A stretch of DNA of 51,096 nt from Cytophagales bacterium (GCA_947457925.1 CANGYA010000008.1:1-51096); one strand, 5' to 3'; shown: positions 1 through 8,315, numbered from the stretch's first letter. Notes: generated from the sequence alone by a model not told the origin. A program made the numbers and translations.

Positions 1-311
1 AGGACATCACCGTTGAACAGTTAAAAGAATTGGACAAATATTTTCAATTCACCGCCTCTAACAACTCCGAAATAGCCTGCGTATGGCTGACTTTGGCGGG
101 CAAGAAAAGCTATGAACCTGCGTACTACGCCATAGACAGATTTTTAACGCAAGTAGGTCGCCGAAAATTCGTTGTGCCTGTTTATCATGCACTTTACACC
201 AACAAAGACGAAAAAGCCAAGAATTGGGCTTTACAAACGTACAAAAAAGCAAGAGGGAACTACCATTTCTTGACGGTAACTACATTGGACAGGTTGTTAA
301 GACCAGAATAA
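1..311 (+). CDS. M1-family aminopeptidase (leukotriene A4 hydrolase-like), C-terminal end
   Basis: Only the last ~103 residues are in the window; the frame is open from the first bases and ends in TAA at 311. The sequence has the hallmark of the leukotriene A4 hydrolase C-terminal helical domain found at the end of bacterial M1 aminopeptidases: a PAYYAIDRFLTQVGRRKFVVP stretch split as PAYYAIDRFL / TQVGRRKFVVP, followed by ALYTNKDEKAKNWA and a closing YHFLTVTTLDRLL. The zinc site (HExxH) would lie upstream, outside the window. The TTG at 30 is internal, not a start. The gene is followed 19 nt later by a perfect hairpin (331-363). Family assignment is from remembered motif similarity; activity cannot be judged from this fragment. 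Confidence 0.8.
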   Translation, partial: DITVEQLKELDKYFQFTASNNSEIACVWLTLAGKKSYEPAYYAIDRFLTQVGRRKFVVPVYHALYTNKDEKAKNWALQTYKKARGNYHFLTVTTLDRLLRPE

Positions 312-330
312 ATGGGTAAAGAATTTAACT

Positions 331-363
331 AAACCTATAAGGTTGCAAAAACCTTATAGGTTT
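331..363. terminator. ACCTATAAGG-type hairpin (family A copy 1)
   Basis: Perfect inverted repeat with 14-bp arms (AAACCTATAAGGTT / AACCTTATAGGTTT) and a GCAAA loop, between the convergent aminopeptidase (+) and Fe-S protein (-) genes, so it could end transcription from both sides. The same 33 nt recurs as an exact reverse complement at 23690-23722. Confidence 0.6.
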
Positions 364-376
364 GATATACAGCTAA

Positions 377-1159
377 TTACGCCAAAGATGCAGCTAACAT
401 TTCTGCCAAATCATAGACCTTAATTTCGTTTTCTTTGTTGTGGCGTTTCATACCGTCTGCCAACATAGTCATACAAAACGGACAGCCTACAGCCACCACT
501 TTTGCCCCAGTTTCCAAAGCATCTTCGGTTCTTTCGTGGTTTACTTCCTTATGTCCATGTTCGGCTTCTTTGAACATTTGCGCGCCACCAGCCCCACAAC
601 ACAAGCCTTTTGCCTTAGCTCTTTTCATTTCTACCAACTCCACATCTAACAATTCAATTACTTCGCGTGGTGCTTCGTAAATGTCATTAGCTCTGCCCAA
701 ATAACAAGAATCGTGGAAAGTGATGCGTTTTCCTTTAAATTCTCCGCCATCTTTAAGCCTAATTTTCCCTGCATTAATGAGTTGTTGCAAAAACTGCGAA
801 TGGTGCAACACTTCATAGTTACCACCCAAAACAGGGTATTCGTTTTTCAATGTATTGAAACAGTGCGGACAAGCCGTTACAATTTTTTTAACTGCGTAGC
901 CGTTCAAAACTTGTATGTTATTGACTGCCTGCATTTGAAACAAAAACTCGTTGCCTGCACGTTTTGCAGGGTCGCCTGTGCAGCTTTCTTCTGTCCCCAA
1001 TACAGCGAAGCTCACGCCGATATGGTTGAGGATTTTGATAAAAGCCCCCGTTACTTTTTTGTATCTGTCATCAAATGAACCTGCACAACCCACCCAAAAC
1101 AAAATTTCTGGCGTTTCGCCTTTGGCAGCCATTTCTGCCATTGTAGGTATTTTTAACAT
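377..1159 (-). CDS. (Fe-S)-binding protein with two cysteine-rich CCG domains
   Basis: 260 aa, no signal peptide, cytoplasmic. Two CCG (cysteine-rich) domains of the kind found in heterodisulfide reductase B, glycolate oxidase GlcF and LutA are visible: first half GCAGS around Cys25, Cys60, and ACPHC at 96-100; second half HDSCYLGR near 149-156, GLCCGAGG at 186-192 and GCPFC at 225-229. These cysteines bind an Fe-S cluster in the family, which passes electrons between a dehydrogenase and quinone or disulfide. In Bacteroidota, stand-alone proteins of this size are common and are thought to work with a separate ferredoxin-like Fe-S subunit; none is seen next to it here. The ATG at 1159 gives the usual family length. 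The substrate is unknown. Confidence 0.85.
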   Translation of the reverse strand: MLKIPTMAEMAAKGETPEILFWVGCAGSFDDRYKKVTGAFIKILNHIGVSFAVLGTEESCTGDPAKRAGNEFLFQMQAVNNIQVLNGYAVKKIVTACPHCFNTLKNEYPVLGGNYEVLHHSQFLQQLINAGKIRLKDGGEFKGKRITFHDSCYLGRANDIYEAPREVIELLDVELVEMKRAKAKGLCCGAGGAQMFKEAEHGHKEVNHERTEDALETGAKVVAVGCPFCMTMLADGMKRHNKENEIKVYDLAEMLAASLA

Positions 1160-1338
1160 AGTTGTAAGCCGTTTTACAGTGATTTAGTGTTGCGAAAGTA
1201 CAAAAAACTTTGAGGAATAAATAGTAATGATAAGAAAAATTATTATGCGTGCATACTATTTTTTTAAACTCAATAGAGAACAAAAGAATTTCTACCAAAA
1301 CCATTGAATAGCCATTGTACAATTCAACAATAAACTGT

Positions 1339-3483
1339 CTAATAATTCCACTGCCACACCGCCCCCATATAAAAAGTCTGTAATTGATAAGTGTCCACAG
1401 TCCAGTTTTTATATTCTTTGTCAAAGAAAAATTGCCTTTCGTTTTGTGTGTTTAATAGGTTATTGACAGAAGCAAAAAAAATCAACGCAGATTTGTTCAC
1501 TTTAAAAAGTCTATTAACCGTAAGGCTTACATTATGGTACGCATTGTATTGGGCTGTATTGATTTCTTGCGACAAAATAGGTTGGTACGTATCAATTGCA
1601 GGCTGGTACATAGCACTCACTACAGGCGTATAATAACGTCCTTCTCTGGTCATATAAGACACTGATAATGAGGCTATTTTAGGGTGTCTAAACGTGGCTA
1701 CAGCTTTTACAAAATACGCCATATCGTCTGCGGTGCGGTACTCTTTTTCTCCAATTTGTTGGCGTTGCGACAAAAAAGTATTGGCTACATTTAGCACTAC
1801 ATACTTCCCAAATTCTTTTTGCAAAGCCACTTCAAAACCCCAAGTATTTACATTTTTACTTACCAAACCATTTAATAAAGTTTGTTCTCCGCCCTCTTGT
1901 TTATGGAAAATAGCCGAAGAAAAATCTAAATTTTTTCCTTTAAAATCATAGTCTAATGCAAATTGCCAACTATCTAACTGCACAAATTTTGGGTTCAAAT
2001 AATTAGGCGTACTGTAATTGTAATAATTGCCACCACTCAAAAGCCAACGGTGTTTGTTAGAAGGTTGATAACGGAAAGCAATTTGTTTGCTGTTATGAAA
2101 ATTTTGCGTGCCTGTAGGAATATTCAACCTACTTGCCACAGACAAATTCAGTTCGGGGCGAATGTCCCAACTTGTATAAAAATACCATTCTAATAAATGA
2201 TTTTCCTCCAAATTTTTTGCCTTAAACGTAGGTGCAGTTGGAGAAAGAGCATAAAAATAAATTGGCACTTTGCTATTTGCCTCATAATTACTGTAATCAT
2301 ACTGCAAACCTGTCTGCCAAGTAATATTTTTGAAACCTACATATTTGTAGTTCAAAGCTGCAAAAAATTGTTGTTGATGCACCGCAGATTGTAAGTTGCC
2401 AAAACTGTAATCTTGACGACTTTTATCGGCTAATGTGTTGAAAGTCAATAAACTATGTGCATATTTTTTACTGAAATTGTTTATCCAAAAACCACGTTGT
2501 TTGTTTGCCAAGTTGTTGCCTTCGTAGGTATAACTATGATTTTTATAAGAAAAACCCTCGTCTATCAAATACACAAAACTGTTCCAAGTTGTATTTTCAT
2601 TGAATTGTATAAAAGTATTACAACCAAAATCAGTAGTAGTAAAATTATTAAGACGTGGCACATTTTTTTTGTTAAGACCAATAAAAGCCTCAGAAAATTG
2701 GCGGTTGCCGTAAACCTGCACAAAATTTTTCTTACCTAATTTTTTTGACCAAAAAGCCCCTGCATTTGCCAAACCTAAGGCAATTTGTAATTGGTTAGTT
2801 GGCAATTTTTTTATCGTTTCTATTTCTATCAAACCTGCACTCGAATTGCCATAAGTCAAGGGCGGATTAGACGCATAGACATACATTTTGTGGATAATTT
2901 CGGTATTAAACAAACTAAAATTGCCCAAACCATTCAGTTGGCTGTTTCGCACAGGGTTGTAAATCGGCACACCGTTTAACACAACCCTTGACCTATCTGC
3001 CGAACTCCCCCGCAAAACAGGGTTGGCGGTTTCTTCGGTGTTAGTAGAGGCGGGCAACAACGTAATAGCTTTGAGGGCATCGCCTGCTGCCAAAGGATTT
3101 GTATAAATCTGGATTTTGTCTAATTTGGTTACTGAAAAATCTTGCGAAATAGGGTCTTGTGCCACTACAGAAACCTCTTGTAACAAGCCCGCAGTGCTTA
3201 CAAGTGTAATTTTTAAGGTATCACTCACTTTGCTAATCACTATTTGTTGGCTTTCATACCCTATAAAAGATACCAACAAAGTATCGGGCAACTGCCGAAC
3301 TGCCAACTGAAAAACACCGTCAAAATCTGTGGTTGTGCCTGTCTGCACTGCATTTTTCCAATATACATTGGCTGCAAAAATAGGTTGCTTTGCGTCATCT
3401 ATCACTTTGCCCACCAAGTTTTTTTGTGCAAAGGCAAGATGTGATAACAAAAAAAATATAAGAATGAATGATTTGTTTTTCAT
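1339..3483 (-). CDS. TonB-dependent outer membrane receptor
   Basis: 714 aa. Residues 1-19 form a signal peptide ending AFAQ. Residues ~22-100 are a carboxypeptidase-regulatory-like beta domain (GKVIDDAKQPIFAANVYW, then TTTDFDGVFQL), which is usual on Bacteroidota TonB receptors. A plug domain follows at ~110-220 (LLPASTNTEETANPVLRG, VVLNGVPIYNP, GNSSAGLIEIET), then an outer membrane barrel rich in aromatic, alternating strands up to the C-terminal WQWNY. There is no SusD-like partner, so this is not a polysaccharide-utilisation pair; iron chelate, vitamin or another small substrate is possible but not determinable. The gene stands alone between the Fe-S protein (180 nt away) and a REP-like inverted repeat on its 5' side. 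Confidence 0.88.
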   Translation of the reverse strand: MKNKSFILIFFLLSHLAFAQKNLVGKVIDDAKQPIFAANVYWKNAVQTGTTTDFDGVFQLAVRQLPDTLLVSFIGYESQQIVISKVSDTLKITLVSTAGLLQEVSVVAQDPISQDFSVTKLDKIQIYTNPLAAGDALKAITLLPASTNTEETANPVLRGSSADRSRVVLNGVPIYNPVRNSQLNGLGNFSLFNTEIIHKMYVYASNPPLTYGNSSAGLIEIETIKKLPTNQLQIALGLANAGAFWSKKLGKKNFVQVYGNRQFSEAFIGLNKKNVPRLNNFTTTDFGCNTFIQFNENTTWNSFVYLIDEGFSYKNHSYTYEGNNLANKQRGFWINNFSKKYAHSLLTFNTLADKSRQDYSFGNLQSAVHQQQFFAALNYKYVGFKNITWQTGLQYDYSNYEANSKVPIYFYALSPTAPTFKAKNLEENHLLEWYFYTSWDIRPELNLSVASRLNIPTGTQNFHNSKQIAFRYQPSNKHRWLLSGGNYYNYSTPNYLNPKFVQLDSWQFALDYDFKGKNLDFSSAIFHKQEGGEQTLLNGLVSKNVNTWGFEVALQKEFGKYVVLNVANTFLSQRQQIGEKEYRTADDMAYFVKAVATFRHPKIASLSVSYMTREGRYYTPVVSAMYQPAIDTYQPILSQEINTAQYNAYHNVSLTVNRLFKVNKSALIFFASVNNLLNTQNERQFFFDKEYKNWTVDTYQLQTFYMGAVWQWNY

Positions 3484-3508
3484 AGAATTAAATAAAAAAT
3501 GTGAAAAC

Positions 3509-3582
3509 CTGTAGCATAGACTTTAGTCGGGGACACCTAGTCTGTGCTTTTCTGTGGCTACAGACTAAAGTCTATGCTACAG
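3509..3582. repeat. REP-like inverted pair, CTGTAG/CTTTAG family (copy B1)
   Basis: Perfect 20-bp inverted arms, CTGTAGCATAGACTTTAGTC at 3509-3528 and its reverse complement at 3563-3582, enclosing 34 nt. Related pairs occur at 22471, 25632, 47096 and 49482. It sits between two minus-strand genes, 5' of the TonB receptor and just 5 nt past the stop side of the TPR lipoprotein. Confidence 0.8.
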
Positions 3583-3587
3583 AAAAA

Positions 3588-4382
3588 TTATTTCCCAACT
3601 AATTTACTGGCTAACTGATTGATTCCGTAGCTATTAGGATAAGCTGCAATGCCTTCTTGAAAATACTTTTTAGCCTCCGTCCACTTCTCTTTTTTGATAT
3701 ACAACTTCACCAACATTTCATACGCCTCCTCTTTGCCCCAAGAAGGTAGCAAAGCATTTTGTACTTTTTGGGCAGGTAGGGCTACGGCTTTTAGTAAATA
3801 TTGTTCTGCTTCTTTGCCACCACCGTATTGCTCTGGCGTATAAAAATCACTGCTGGCATAGACAAAATAGCCTCTTGGATTTTCTTTGTCTAATTGCATT
3901 GCTTTTTCGGCATTACTTTTTACAGTGGACGAAATAAACGGTGCTTTGATGCCCATTTTGAATTGAATAGAAAAACTTTGTAACAAAGCCAACATTGCAT
4001 AATCCTCAGAATTTTTACCTTTCATCTCGTCCAACAAGTCAATTCCCTCATCTGTGTACTGTTCTGCAAGGTCTTTTTTGCCCAATTTCAAGGCATAAAT
4101 TGCGTGGTAATACGCCAAATAAGCCCGCCAATACTGAATAAGATTTTGGTTTTTCTGTTTGTATAAAGTGGTTAAATCTGTTTTGAGTTGTGCCAACTGT
4201 TCATCTTTTTGTGTCATCATACCTTGCACAAAGGCGTTGTAGATTTTTTGTTGGATACCATTCATCAAGTTATCTGCTTGAAATACAGTTACTTGTTGTG
4301 TATAAGACTGTGCAGCTAAAACATCTGTTCCTGTGTTTTGGCAAGCTCCTAATAATAGGGCGAATACAATTAAATTTTTCAT
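3588..4382 (-). CDS. TPR-containing lipoprotein
   Basis: 264 aa. The N-terminus MKNLIVFALLLGACQN is a lipoprotein signal with lipobox LLGAC, so the product is probably membrane anchored by Cys14. The rest is alpha-helical: a helix pair near residues 85-120 (YYHAIYALKLGKKDLAEQYT) and TPR-like units near 150-265 (NAEKAMQLDKENPRGYFVYAS; AYEMLVKLYIKKEKWTEAKK; YFQEGIAAYPNSYGINQL). No enzyme motif. It lies downstream of the winged-helix regulator and membrane protein genes on the same strand, 181 nt after the regulator stop, and has its own copy of the GTTTATTTTGTAAAC operator 12 nt before its ATG, which suggests common control. Function unknown; a scaffold for envelope protein interactions is a reasonable guess. 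Confidence 0.75.
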   Translation of the reverse strand: MKNLIVFALLLGACQNTGTDVLAAQSYTQQVTVFQADNLMNGIQQKIYNAFVQGMMTQKDEQLAQLKTDLTTLYKQKNQNLIQYWRAYLAYYHAIYALKLGKKDLAEQYTDEGIDLLDEMKGKNSEDYAMLALLQSFSIQFKMGIKAPFISSTVKSNAEKAMQLDKENPRGYFVYASSDFYTPEQYGGGKEAEQYLLKAVALPAQKVQNALLPSWGKEEAYEMLVKLYIKKEKWTEAKKYFQEGIAAYPNSYGINQLASKLVGK

Positions 4383-4393
4383 AATATAAACTT

Positions 4394-4408
4394 GTTTATT
4401 TTGTAAAC
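4394..4408. promoter_or_regulatory. Palindromic operator-like site, copy 1
   Basis: GTTTA-TTTTG-TAAAC, perfect 5-bp arms around a 5-nt spacer, 12 nt upstream of the TPR lipoprotein start. The identical 15-mer occurs at 5454-5468 ahead of the membrane protein/regulator pair. Probably bound by the winged-helix regulator encoded at 4564-4845. Confidence 0.6.
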
Positions 4409-4497
4409 TAAAATTTGAAAATAAAAACGACTGTTTAGTCGTAGTAAAATTGTGTTATGAATGAACCCTTAAACATTAAAGGGCTAATACACTCTAA

Positions 4498-4566
4498 AAT
4501 CCTGTTAATCTTATAATCCTGTTGAAAAATAACTAAAAAAATCTTGTTAATCTTGTAATCTTGTTA
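4498..4566. repeat. Two imperfect direct copies of an AATCYTGTTAATCTTRTAATCYTGTT unit
   Basis: Two 27-nt copies at 4498-4524 and 4540-4566, differing at a few positions, each built of AATCCTGTT/AATCTTGTT words. The second copy runs into the TAA stop of the regulator gene (4564-4566). Similar strings are widespread between genes in Bacteroidota; no function can be assigned. Confidence 0.55.
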
Positions 4567-4845
4567 TAGGATATACTTTTTCAATGCTTCCACATATTCC
4601 TCAAAAGCCTTGATACCCACCTCCGTAATTTTTACAGCAGTATGCGGATAGTTGTCTTTGTAGCCTTTTTCGATAACAATGTACGCCACCTCCTCCAATT
4701 TTTTGAGTTGCACACTCAAATTACCCGAAGTAGCCTGCGTAATTTCTTTGAGTTGGTTAAACTCCGACTCTTTATTTGCAATCAAAAAAGACATAATAGC
4801 CAACCGTAACTGCGAATGTAAAACGGGATTAAGGTCTTTATACAT
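4564..4845 (-). CDS. Winged-helix transcriptional regulator
   Basis: 93 aa, single domain. It matches the small winged-helix DNA-binding family (HTH_34 / MarR-like): an N-terminal helix (NPVLHSQLRLAIMSFLIANK), the helix-turn-helix FNQLKEITQATSGNLSVQLKKLEE at ~30-53 as FNQLKEITQATSGNLS + VQLKKLEE, and a wing with YKDNYPHTAVKITEVG, ending in a helix that probably dimerises. The ATG overlaps the last 8 nt of the upstream membrane protein gene, so the two are translated together. The promoter ahead of that gene holds a palindrome in its spacer, which fits autorepression by this protein. Ligand or signal unknown. Confidence 0.85.
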   Translation of the reverse strand: MYKDLNPVLHSQLRLAIMSFLIANKESEFNQLKEITQATSGNLSVQLKKLEEVAYIVIEKGYKDNYPHTAVKITEVGIKAFEEYVEALKKYIL

Positions 4846-5416
4846 AGCTTTTCTGTGTTTTTTGATACCGCAAATAACAACCCACTACAAAACCTCCAAT
4901 AAAACCCGCCACCGCCATACACAAAGGTTGCAAGTATAAAGGCACAAAAAAAGCTGCCAAACCTACCAAATTGATAAACAAACCGCCAAATTGAAGAGGT
5001 GCAGACTGAATTGTCCACGCTGTTATCAAAAATCCCATACCTAAAAGTAACAACATCACAGGCATTAAATTAGCCCCTAAAACTCCGAAAAGTGCAAAAC
5101 CTAAAATATATATGTTAATACTAAGCACAGTCCAAACTTTTTTCAGGGTTGTTTGCAATAAATTATTGCTATTTGCCTTCTTGCTATAATACCTCCACGT
5201 AAATACACTCCCCACAGGCATCAAAAGATAAGGTAGAAAACTAACAGCTTTTAAATCAGGTATTTGCAACATAAAATATTGCCCTAATGCTGCAACAGTA
5301 ATGAGCAAACCCCAAAACATATAAACAGTATCGTCTTGTTCTACTTTTTGTTTAGCTTGTTGAATGACTTGTGTTATCAAAGCTAAACTTTGTTGCGGAC
5401 TAAAATGCTCTTCCAT
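4838..5416 (-). CDS. Multi-pass inner membrane protein, co-transcribed with regulator
   Basis: 192 aa. After a soluble ~28-residue N-terminal helix rich in Q/A/K, about five or six hydrophobic segments follow: near 31-52 (VYMFWGLLITVAALGQYFML), 58-75, 95-113, 116-135 (MPVMLLLLGMGFLITAW), and 145-180 (FGGLFINLVGLAAFFVPLYL, PLCMAVAGFIGGFVVG). No catalytic motif is seen. Pairs of such membrane proteins with an 8-nt-overlapping winged-helix regulator are frequent in Bacteroidota, where the membrane protein may modulate the regulator or be its main target. First gene of the unit; the promoter at 5441-5472 lies 25 nt upstream of its ATG. Confidence 0.75.
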   Translation of the reverse strand: MEEHFSPQQSLALITQVIQQAKQKVEQDDTVYMFWGLLITVAALGQYFMLQIPDLKAVSFLPYLLMPVGSVFTWRYYSKKANSNNLLQTTLKKVWTVLSINIYILGFALFGVLGANLMPVMLLLLGMGFLITAWTIQSAPLQFGGLFINLVGLAAFFVPLYLQPLCMAVAGFIGGFVVGCYLRYQKTQKSYV

Positions 5417-5440
5417 CGTGTTTTAGTTTCTTATACGTTG

Positions 5441-5472
5441 CAAACATAAATTAGTTTATTTTGTAAACCAAA
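5441..5472 (-). promoter_or_regulatory. Bacteroidota-type promoter of the membrane protein/regulator operon
   Basis: On the minus strand: TTTG (5469-5472), 20-nt spacer, TATGTTTG (5441-5448). This fits the Bacteroidota consensus TTTG-N19/20-TAnnTTTG with a perfect -7 element, with initiation expected near 5434, about 18 nt before the ATG at 5416. Confidence 0.65.
5454..5468. promoter_or_regulatory. Palindromic operator-like site, copy 2
   Basis: The same 15-mer GTTTATTTTGTAAAC as at 4394-4408. Here it occupies the promoter spacer, directly abutting the -33 element, the expected place for a repressor that blocks polymerase. Confidence 0.65.
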
Positions 5473-5615
5473 TTTTTTGAAAAATAAATACCTAACTTTT
5501 CAACATCAGTAAGGTATCAACTAACAAAATATTTGTCTGCTACCTAAAAAAACACGCAAATTTTTGTAAACTGTGCATAGCTTTTTTATTTTGCTAAAAA
5601 ATAAAACGCAAACAG

Positions 5616-7754
5616 ATGAAGTATTTTCGTGTTTTTGGGCTAATCGGGTGGCTTTGGTGCTGTCATTTTGTTGTTAGTGGGCAAGATGTAGAGGCGTTGA
5701 TGCGAGAGGCAAACGGGTTTTTTAACCAAAAAAAATATACCAATGCCCTCAATTATTACGAGAAAGTTTTGGCTGTGGAGGCTAATAACCGTAAAGCTGT
5801 TTTTAGGGCTGGGGTGTGTTATTTAGAAATAGGTCAATATGACAATTCCTTAGATTATTTTGAAATAGTAAAACAATACCAAGATACAACCATAAAAGAT
5901 TTTGGATTTTGGTATGCTAAAGCCAACTATTACAACCAACAGTTTGATACAGCCTATCAATACCTTAAAACTACTTCGCTGACCTATGGTAAAGAAGCTA
6001 TGGAATTGCGGAGAAATATAGACAATGCTATGTCCTTAAAAAAGACTAAGAAGGACTATATTGTTCAAAATGCAGGCTCGGAAATTAACACTCCTTTTGA
6101 TGAAGTAGCTCCATTGTTGAATAAAGATTTGAAAAAAATGATTTTTACTCGGCAAATCATTCCTCAAAAATTAGATAATACAAATGTTATTGAAAAAAAA
6201 GAATTGTATTATACACAATTACAATTAGATAATACTTGGCAAAAAACTATCCTCCTCCCCTATCATACTGAACAAAGTACGGTGGTAGCATGGACAGAAG
6301 ATGATACAAAACTGCACCTTTCGCAGCAAGGTACATTGGTTATTGCAGAACTTTTAGGAACGGAAATAGCTACTGCCAGTCCCCTCAAAGGCTATGTAAA
6401 CCTCAAAGATGCCCAACAAACAGCTTGTACGTTTTATGACTATGGTCAAAAAATCATTTTTGCGTCTAACTACAACACCAAAAATGGCGACTATGATTTG
6501 TTTGAAAGTACGTTGCGGAGAGATGCTACGTGGTCGTCCCCTACCCCACTAAGCACGTTGAACAGCCCTGAAGATGACAATACGCCGTTCATAGCAGCAG
6601 ATGGTAAAACCTTGTATTTTAGCTCAAAGGGTCATCAAAATATTGGGGGTTATGATGTTTTCAAGAGTGTGTATGACGAGAGTACAAAAACATGGGGAAA
6701 ACCCGAAAATATGGGCTTACCTATTAACTCTGTGGCAGATGATTGGTGGTTTAGTTGTTATGATGACATTGCCTATATGAGTTCTAATCGGGCTGGTGGA
6801 ACTGGAAAAGATGATATTTACAAAATATATTTCTTTCCAAAAGTTAAAATTTCTGGGAAGGTTTTTCACCGTCATAGCAAAGAAATAGTACCGAATAGCA
6901 CTATACGTTTTAGCCATGAAAATCAGGTTTTTGAGGTAAAAACAGATGAAAATGCACGTTATGAAACTTTATTGCCTTTTGATAAAACTTGGGTTGTAAA
7001 AGTATTTTTAGAGGATAAAGCCTTGTATGAAGAACACTTACAACTACAAATTGGCAACAAAAAGCCTAATTTGTTGAACCGCAACTTCTATATAGACAAT
7101 CAAAACGATATTGCTGAAATAGCTAAGCAAAGTGATAATGCTATGCAAATTATAGGCAAGGTAACAGATGCTAAAACCTCGCAAGGGCTTACGTTGCCTA
7201 TCCAACTATTTGATGAGGTAGGCAATATTGTACAAACAACCTCATCTGATGCTCTTGGAAATTACCAATTTACAATAGAGCAACCCAAAGGCAAATTTTG
7301 GATAGAAGCACGCAAAAAAGGCTATTTATTAATAAGTAACTCTGCCGATTTTAGCACCGTACAAGAGCAAAAAATTACGGTACATTTGCAGTTAAGCCCG
7401 ATAGAACCCAACGCCAAATTGATACTGCGAAATGTCTATTTTGCAATAGGCAGTGCCACTTTAGACAAAACCTCCTACCCTGCCCTGAACCAATTAGTGC
7501 TATTTTTGAAAGAGAATGCAGAGGTAAAAATAGAGATAGGCGGACACACAGACAATACAGGCACGCCTCCCGAAAATCAACTTTTGTCCGAAGACAGAGC
7601 AAAAACAATTAATTTGTACCTCCAAAACAAAGGAATTGCAGCCAAAAGATTGAGCTATAAAGGCTATGGCGACACACAACCTTTAGCAAGCAATGATGAC
7701 GAGGCTGATGGACGGGAAATTAATCGGCGAATAGAAATTAAAGTTGTAAAATAA
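5616..7754 (+). CDS. OmpA-family protein with TPR, beta-propeller and CRD domains (PorE-like)
   Basis: 712 aa. Signal peptide 1-22 (ends VVSG-QDVE). Then TPR helices at ~23-150 (ANGFFNQKKYTNALNYYEKV, AGVCYLEIGQYDNSLDYFE), a PD40/WD40-like propeller at ~155-410 (FIAADGKTLYFSSKGHQNIG, GGYDVFKS, AYMSSNRAGGTGKDDIYKI), a carboxypeptidase-regulatory-like fold at ~505-590 (GKVTDAKTSQGLTLPIQLFD), and an OmpA C-terminal peptidoglycan-binding domain at ~606-712 (GGHTDNTG; INRRIEI). This order is the one described for PorE of the Porphyromonas gingivalis type IX secretion system, which links the machine to peptidoglycan; length is also close. Other OmpA/PD40 proteins share the architecture, and unlike PorE no clear lipobox is visible, so T9SS membership is inference. 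Confidence 0.8.
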   Translation: MKYFRVFGLIGWLWCCHFVVSGQDVEALMREANGFFNQKKYTNALNYYEKVLAVEANNRKAVFRAGVCYLEIGQYDNSLDYFEIVKQYQDTTIKDFGFWYAKANYYNQQFDTAYQYLKTTSLTYGKEAMELRRNIDNAMSLKKTKKDYIVQNAGSEINTPFDEVAPLLNKDLKKMIFTRQIIPQKLDNTNVIEKKELYYTQLQLDNTWQKTILLPYHTEQSTVVAWTEDDTKLHLSQQGTLVIAELLGTEIATASPLKGYVNLKDAQQTACTFYDYGQKIIFASNYNTKNGDYDLFESTLRRDATWSSPTPLSTLNSPEDDNTPFIAADGKTLYFSSKGHQNIGGYDVFKSVYDESTKTWGKPENMGLPINSVADDWWFSCYDDIAYMSSNRAGGTGKDDIYKIYFFPKVKISGKVFHRHSKEIVPNSTIRFSHENQVFEVKTDENARYETLLPFDKTWVVKVFLEDKALYEEHLQLQIGNKKPNLLNRNFYIDNQNDIAEIAKQSDNAMQIIGKVTDAKTSQGLTLPIQLFDEVGNIVQTTSSDALGNYQFTIEQPKGKFWIEARKKGYLLISNSADFSTVQEQKITVHLQLSPIEPNAKLILRNVYFAIGSATLDKTSYPALNQLVLFLKENAEVKIEIGGHTDNTGTPPENQLLSEDRAKTINLYLQNKGIAAKRLSYKGYGDTQPLASNDDEADGREINRRIEIKVVK

Positions 7755-7809
7755 TGTCTTGTAACTATTTTTTTTCTAATTTTACTTGTTGTAATTAAAC
7801 TTTAAAGAC

Positions 7810-8199
7810 ATGAAATTTTTACTTGATAAATCTGAACAATACACCATCTTCGCCTTAGAAGAAGACAAATTAGATACGTTGGTAGCCCCAAAACTCAAAT
7901 CTGAATTTGTTACCTTGTTTCAGTCTGGGACAAAAAACCTGATTTTAGACCTTAGCAAAGTTCGTTATGTGGACTCGTCTGGTTTAAGTTCTATTTTAGT
8001 GGCAAACAGATTAGCTGGCGAAATAGAAGGTTTTTTGGTGTTGGTAGGACTCAACGACCATGTTGTAAAATTATTGACCATCTCAAAATTAGACACGATG
8101 CTCAATATTTTGCCTACTAAAGAAGAAGCCATAGATGCTATTTTTCTAAGTGTGATAGAAAGAGATTTAGAAAATGAGGCAGACGGGGCAGATGAATAG
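7810..8199 (+). CDS. STAS-domain anti-sigma factor antagonist
   Basis: 129 aa. A SpoIIAA/RsbV-type STAS domain over residues ~1-110, with the phosphoacceptor region VRYVDSSGLSSILVANRL (the conserved Ser is in DSSG near residue 57) and a final acidic tail (ERDLENEADGADE). In this family the Ser is phosphorylated by an RsbW/SpoIIAB-type kinase and dephosphorylated by a PP2C/SpoIIE phosphatase, switching a partner on or off. The phosphatase gene 8426-10747 follows on the same strand, separated by a terminator-like hairpin, so it is a likely partner. No anti-sigma kinase is encoded in the window. Bacteroidota STAS proteins of this type often control functions other than sigma factors. Confidence 0.87.
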   Translation: MKFLLDKSEQYTIFALEEDKLDTLVAPKLKSEFVTLFQSGTKNLILDLSKVRYVDSSGLSSILVANRLAGEIEGFLVLVGLNDHVVKLLTISKLDTMLNILPTKEEAIDAIFLSVIERDLENEADGADE

Positions 8200-8243
8200 T
8201 AACTAATCTTAAATAAAAAATATAATAAAACTAATTTTTTTTA

Positions 8244-8280
8244 AAATAGCAACTTGTATAACTACCAGTTGCTATTTTTT
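8244..8280 (+). terminator. Intrinsic terminator after the STAS gene
   Basis: Perfect 11-bp stem AAATAGCAACT / AGTTGCTATTT with a 12-nt loop, followed by a T run, 45 nt after the STAS stop codon. Classical rho-independent form on the + strand. Confidence 0.7.
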
Positions 8281-8282
8281 GT

Positions 8283-8315
8283 TTGTTGGTTGTTAAAAAA
8301 CTTCGTTTAAATTTG
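8283..8315 (+). promoter_or_regulatory. Candidate promoter of the TPR-SpoIIE phosphatase
   Basis: TTG (8286-8288), 19-nt spacer, TAAATTTG (8308-8315), a perfect TAnnTTTG -7 element, just after the STAS terminator. The leader to the ATG at 8426 would be about 100 nt; a weaker TATGTTTA at 8332-8339 is an alternative. Confidence 0.45.

Noticed and set aside
1339-3483. SusC-type polysaccharide utilisation locus
   Set aside because: The receptor is short (714 aa) and lacks a SusD partner or glycoside hydrolases nearby.
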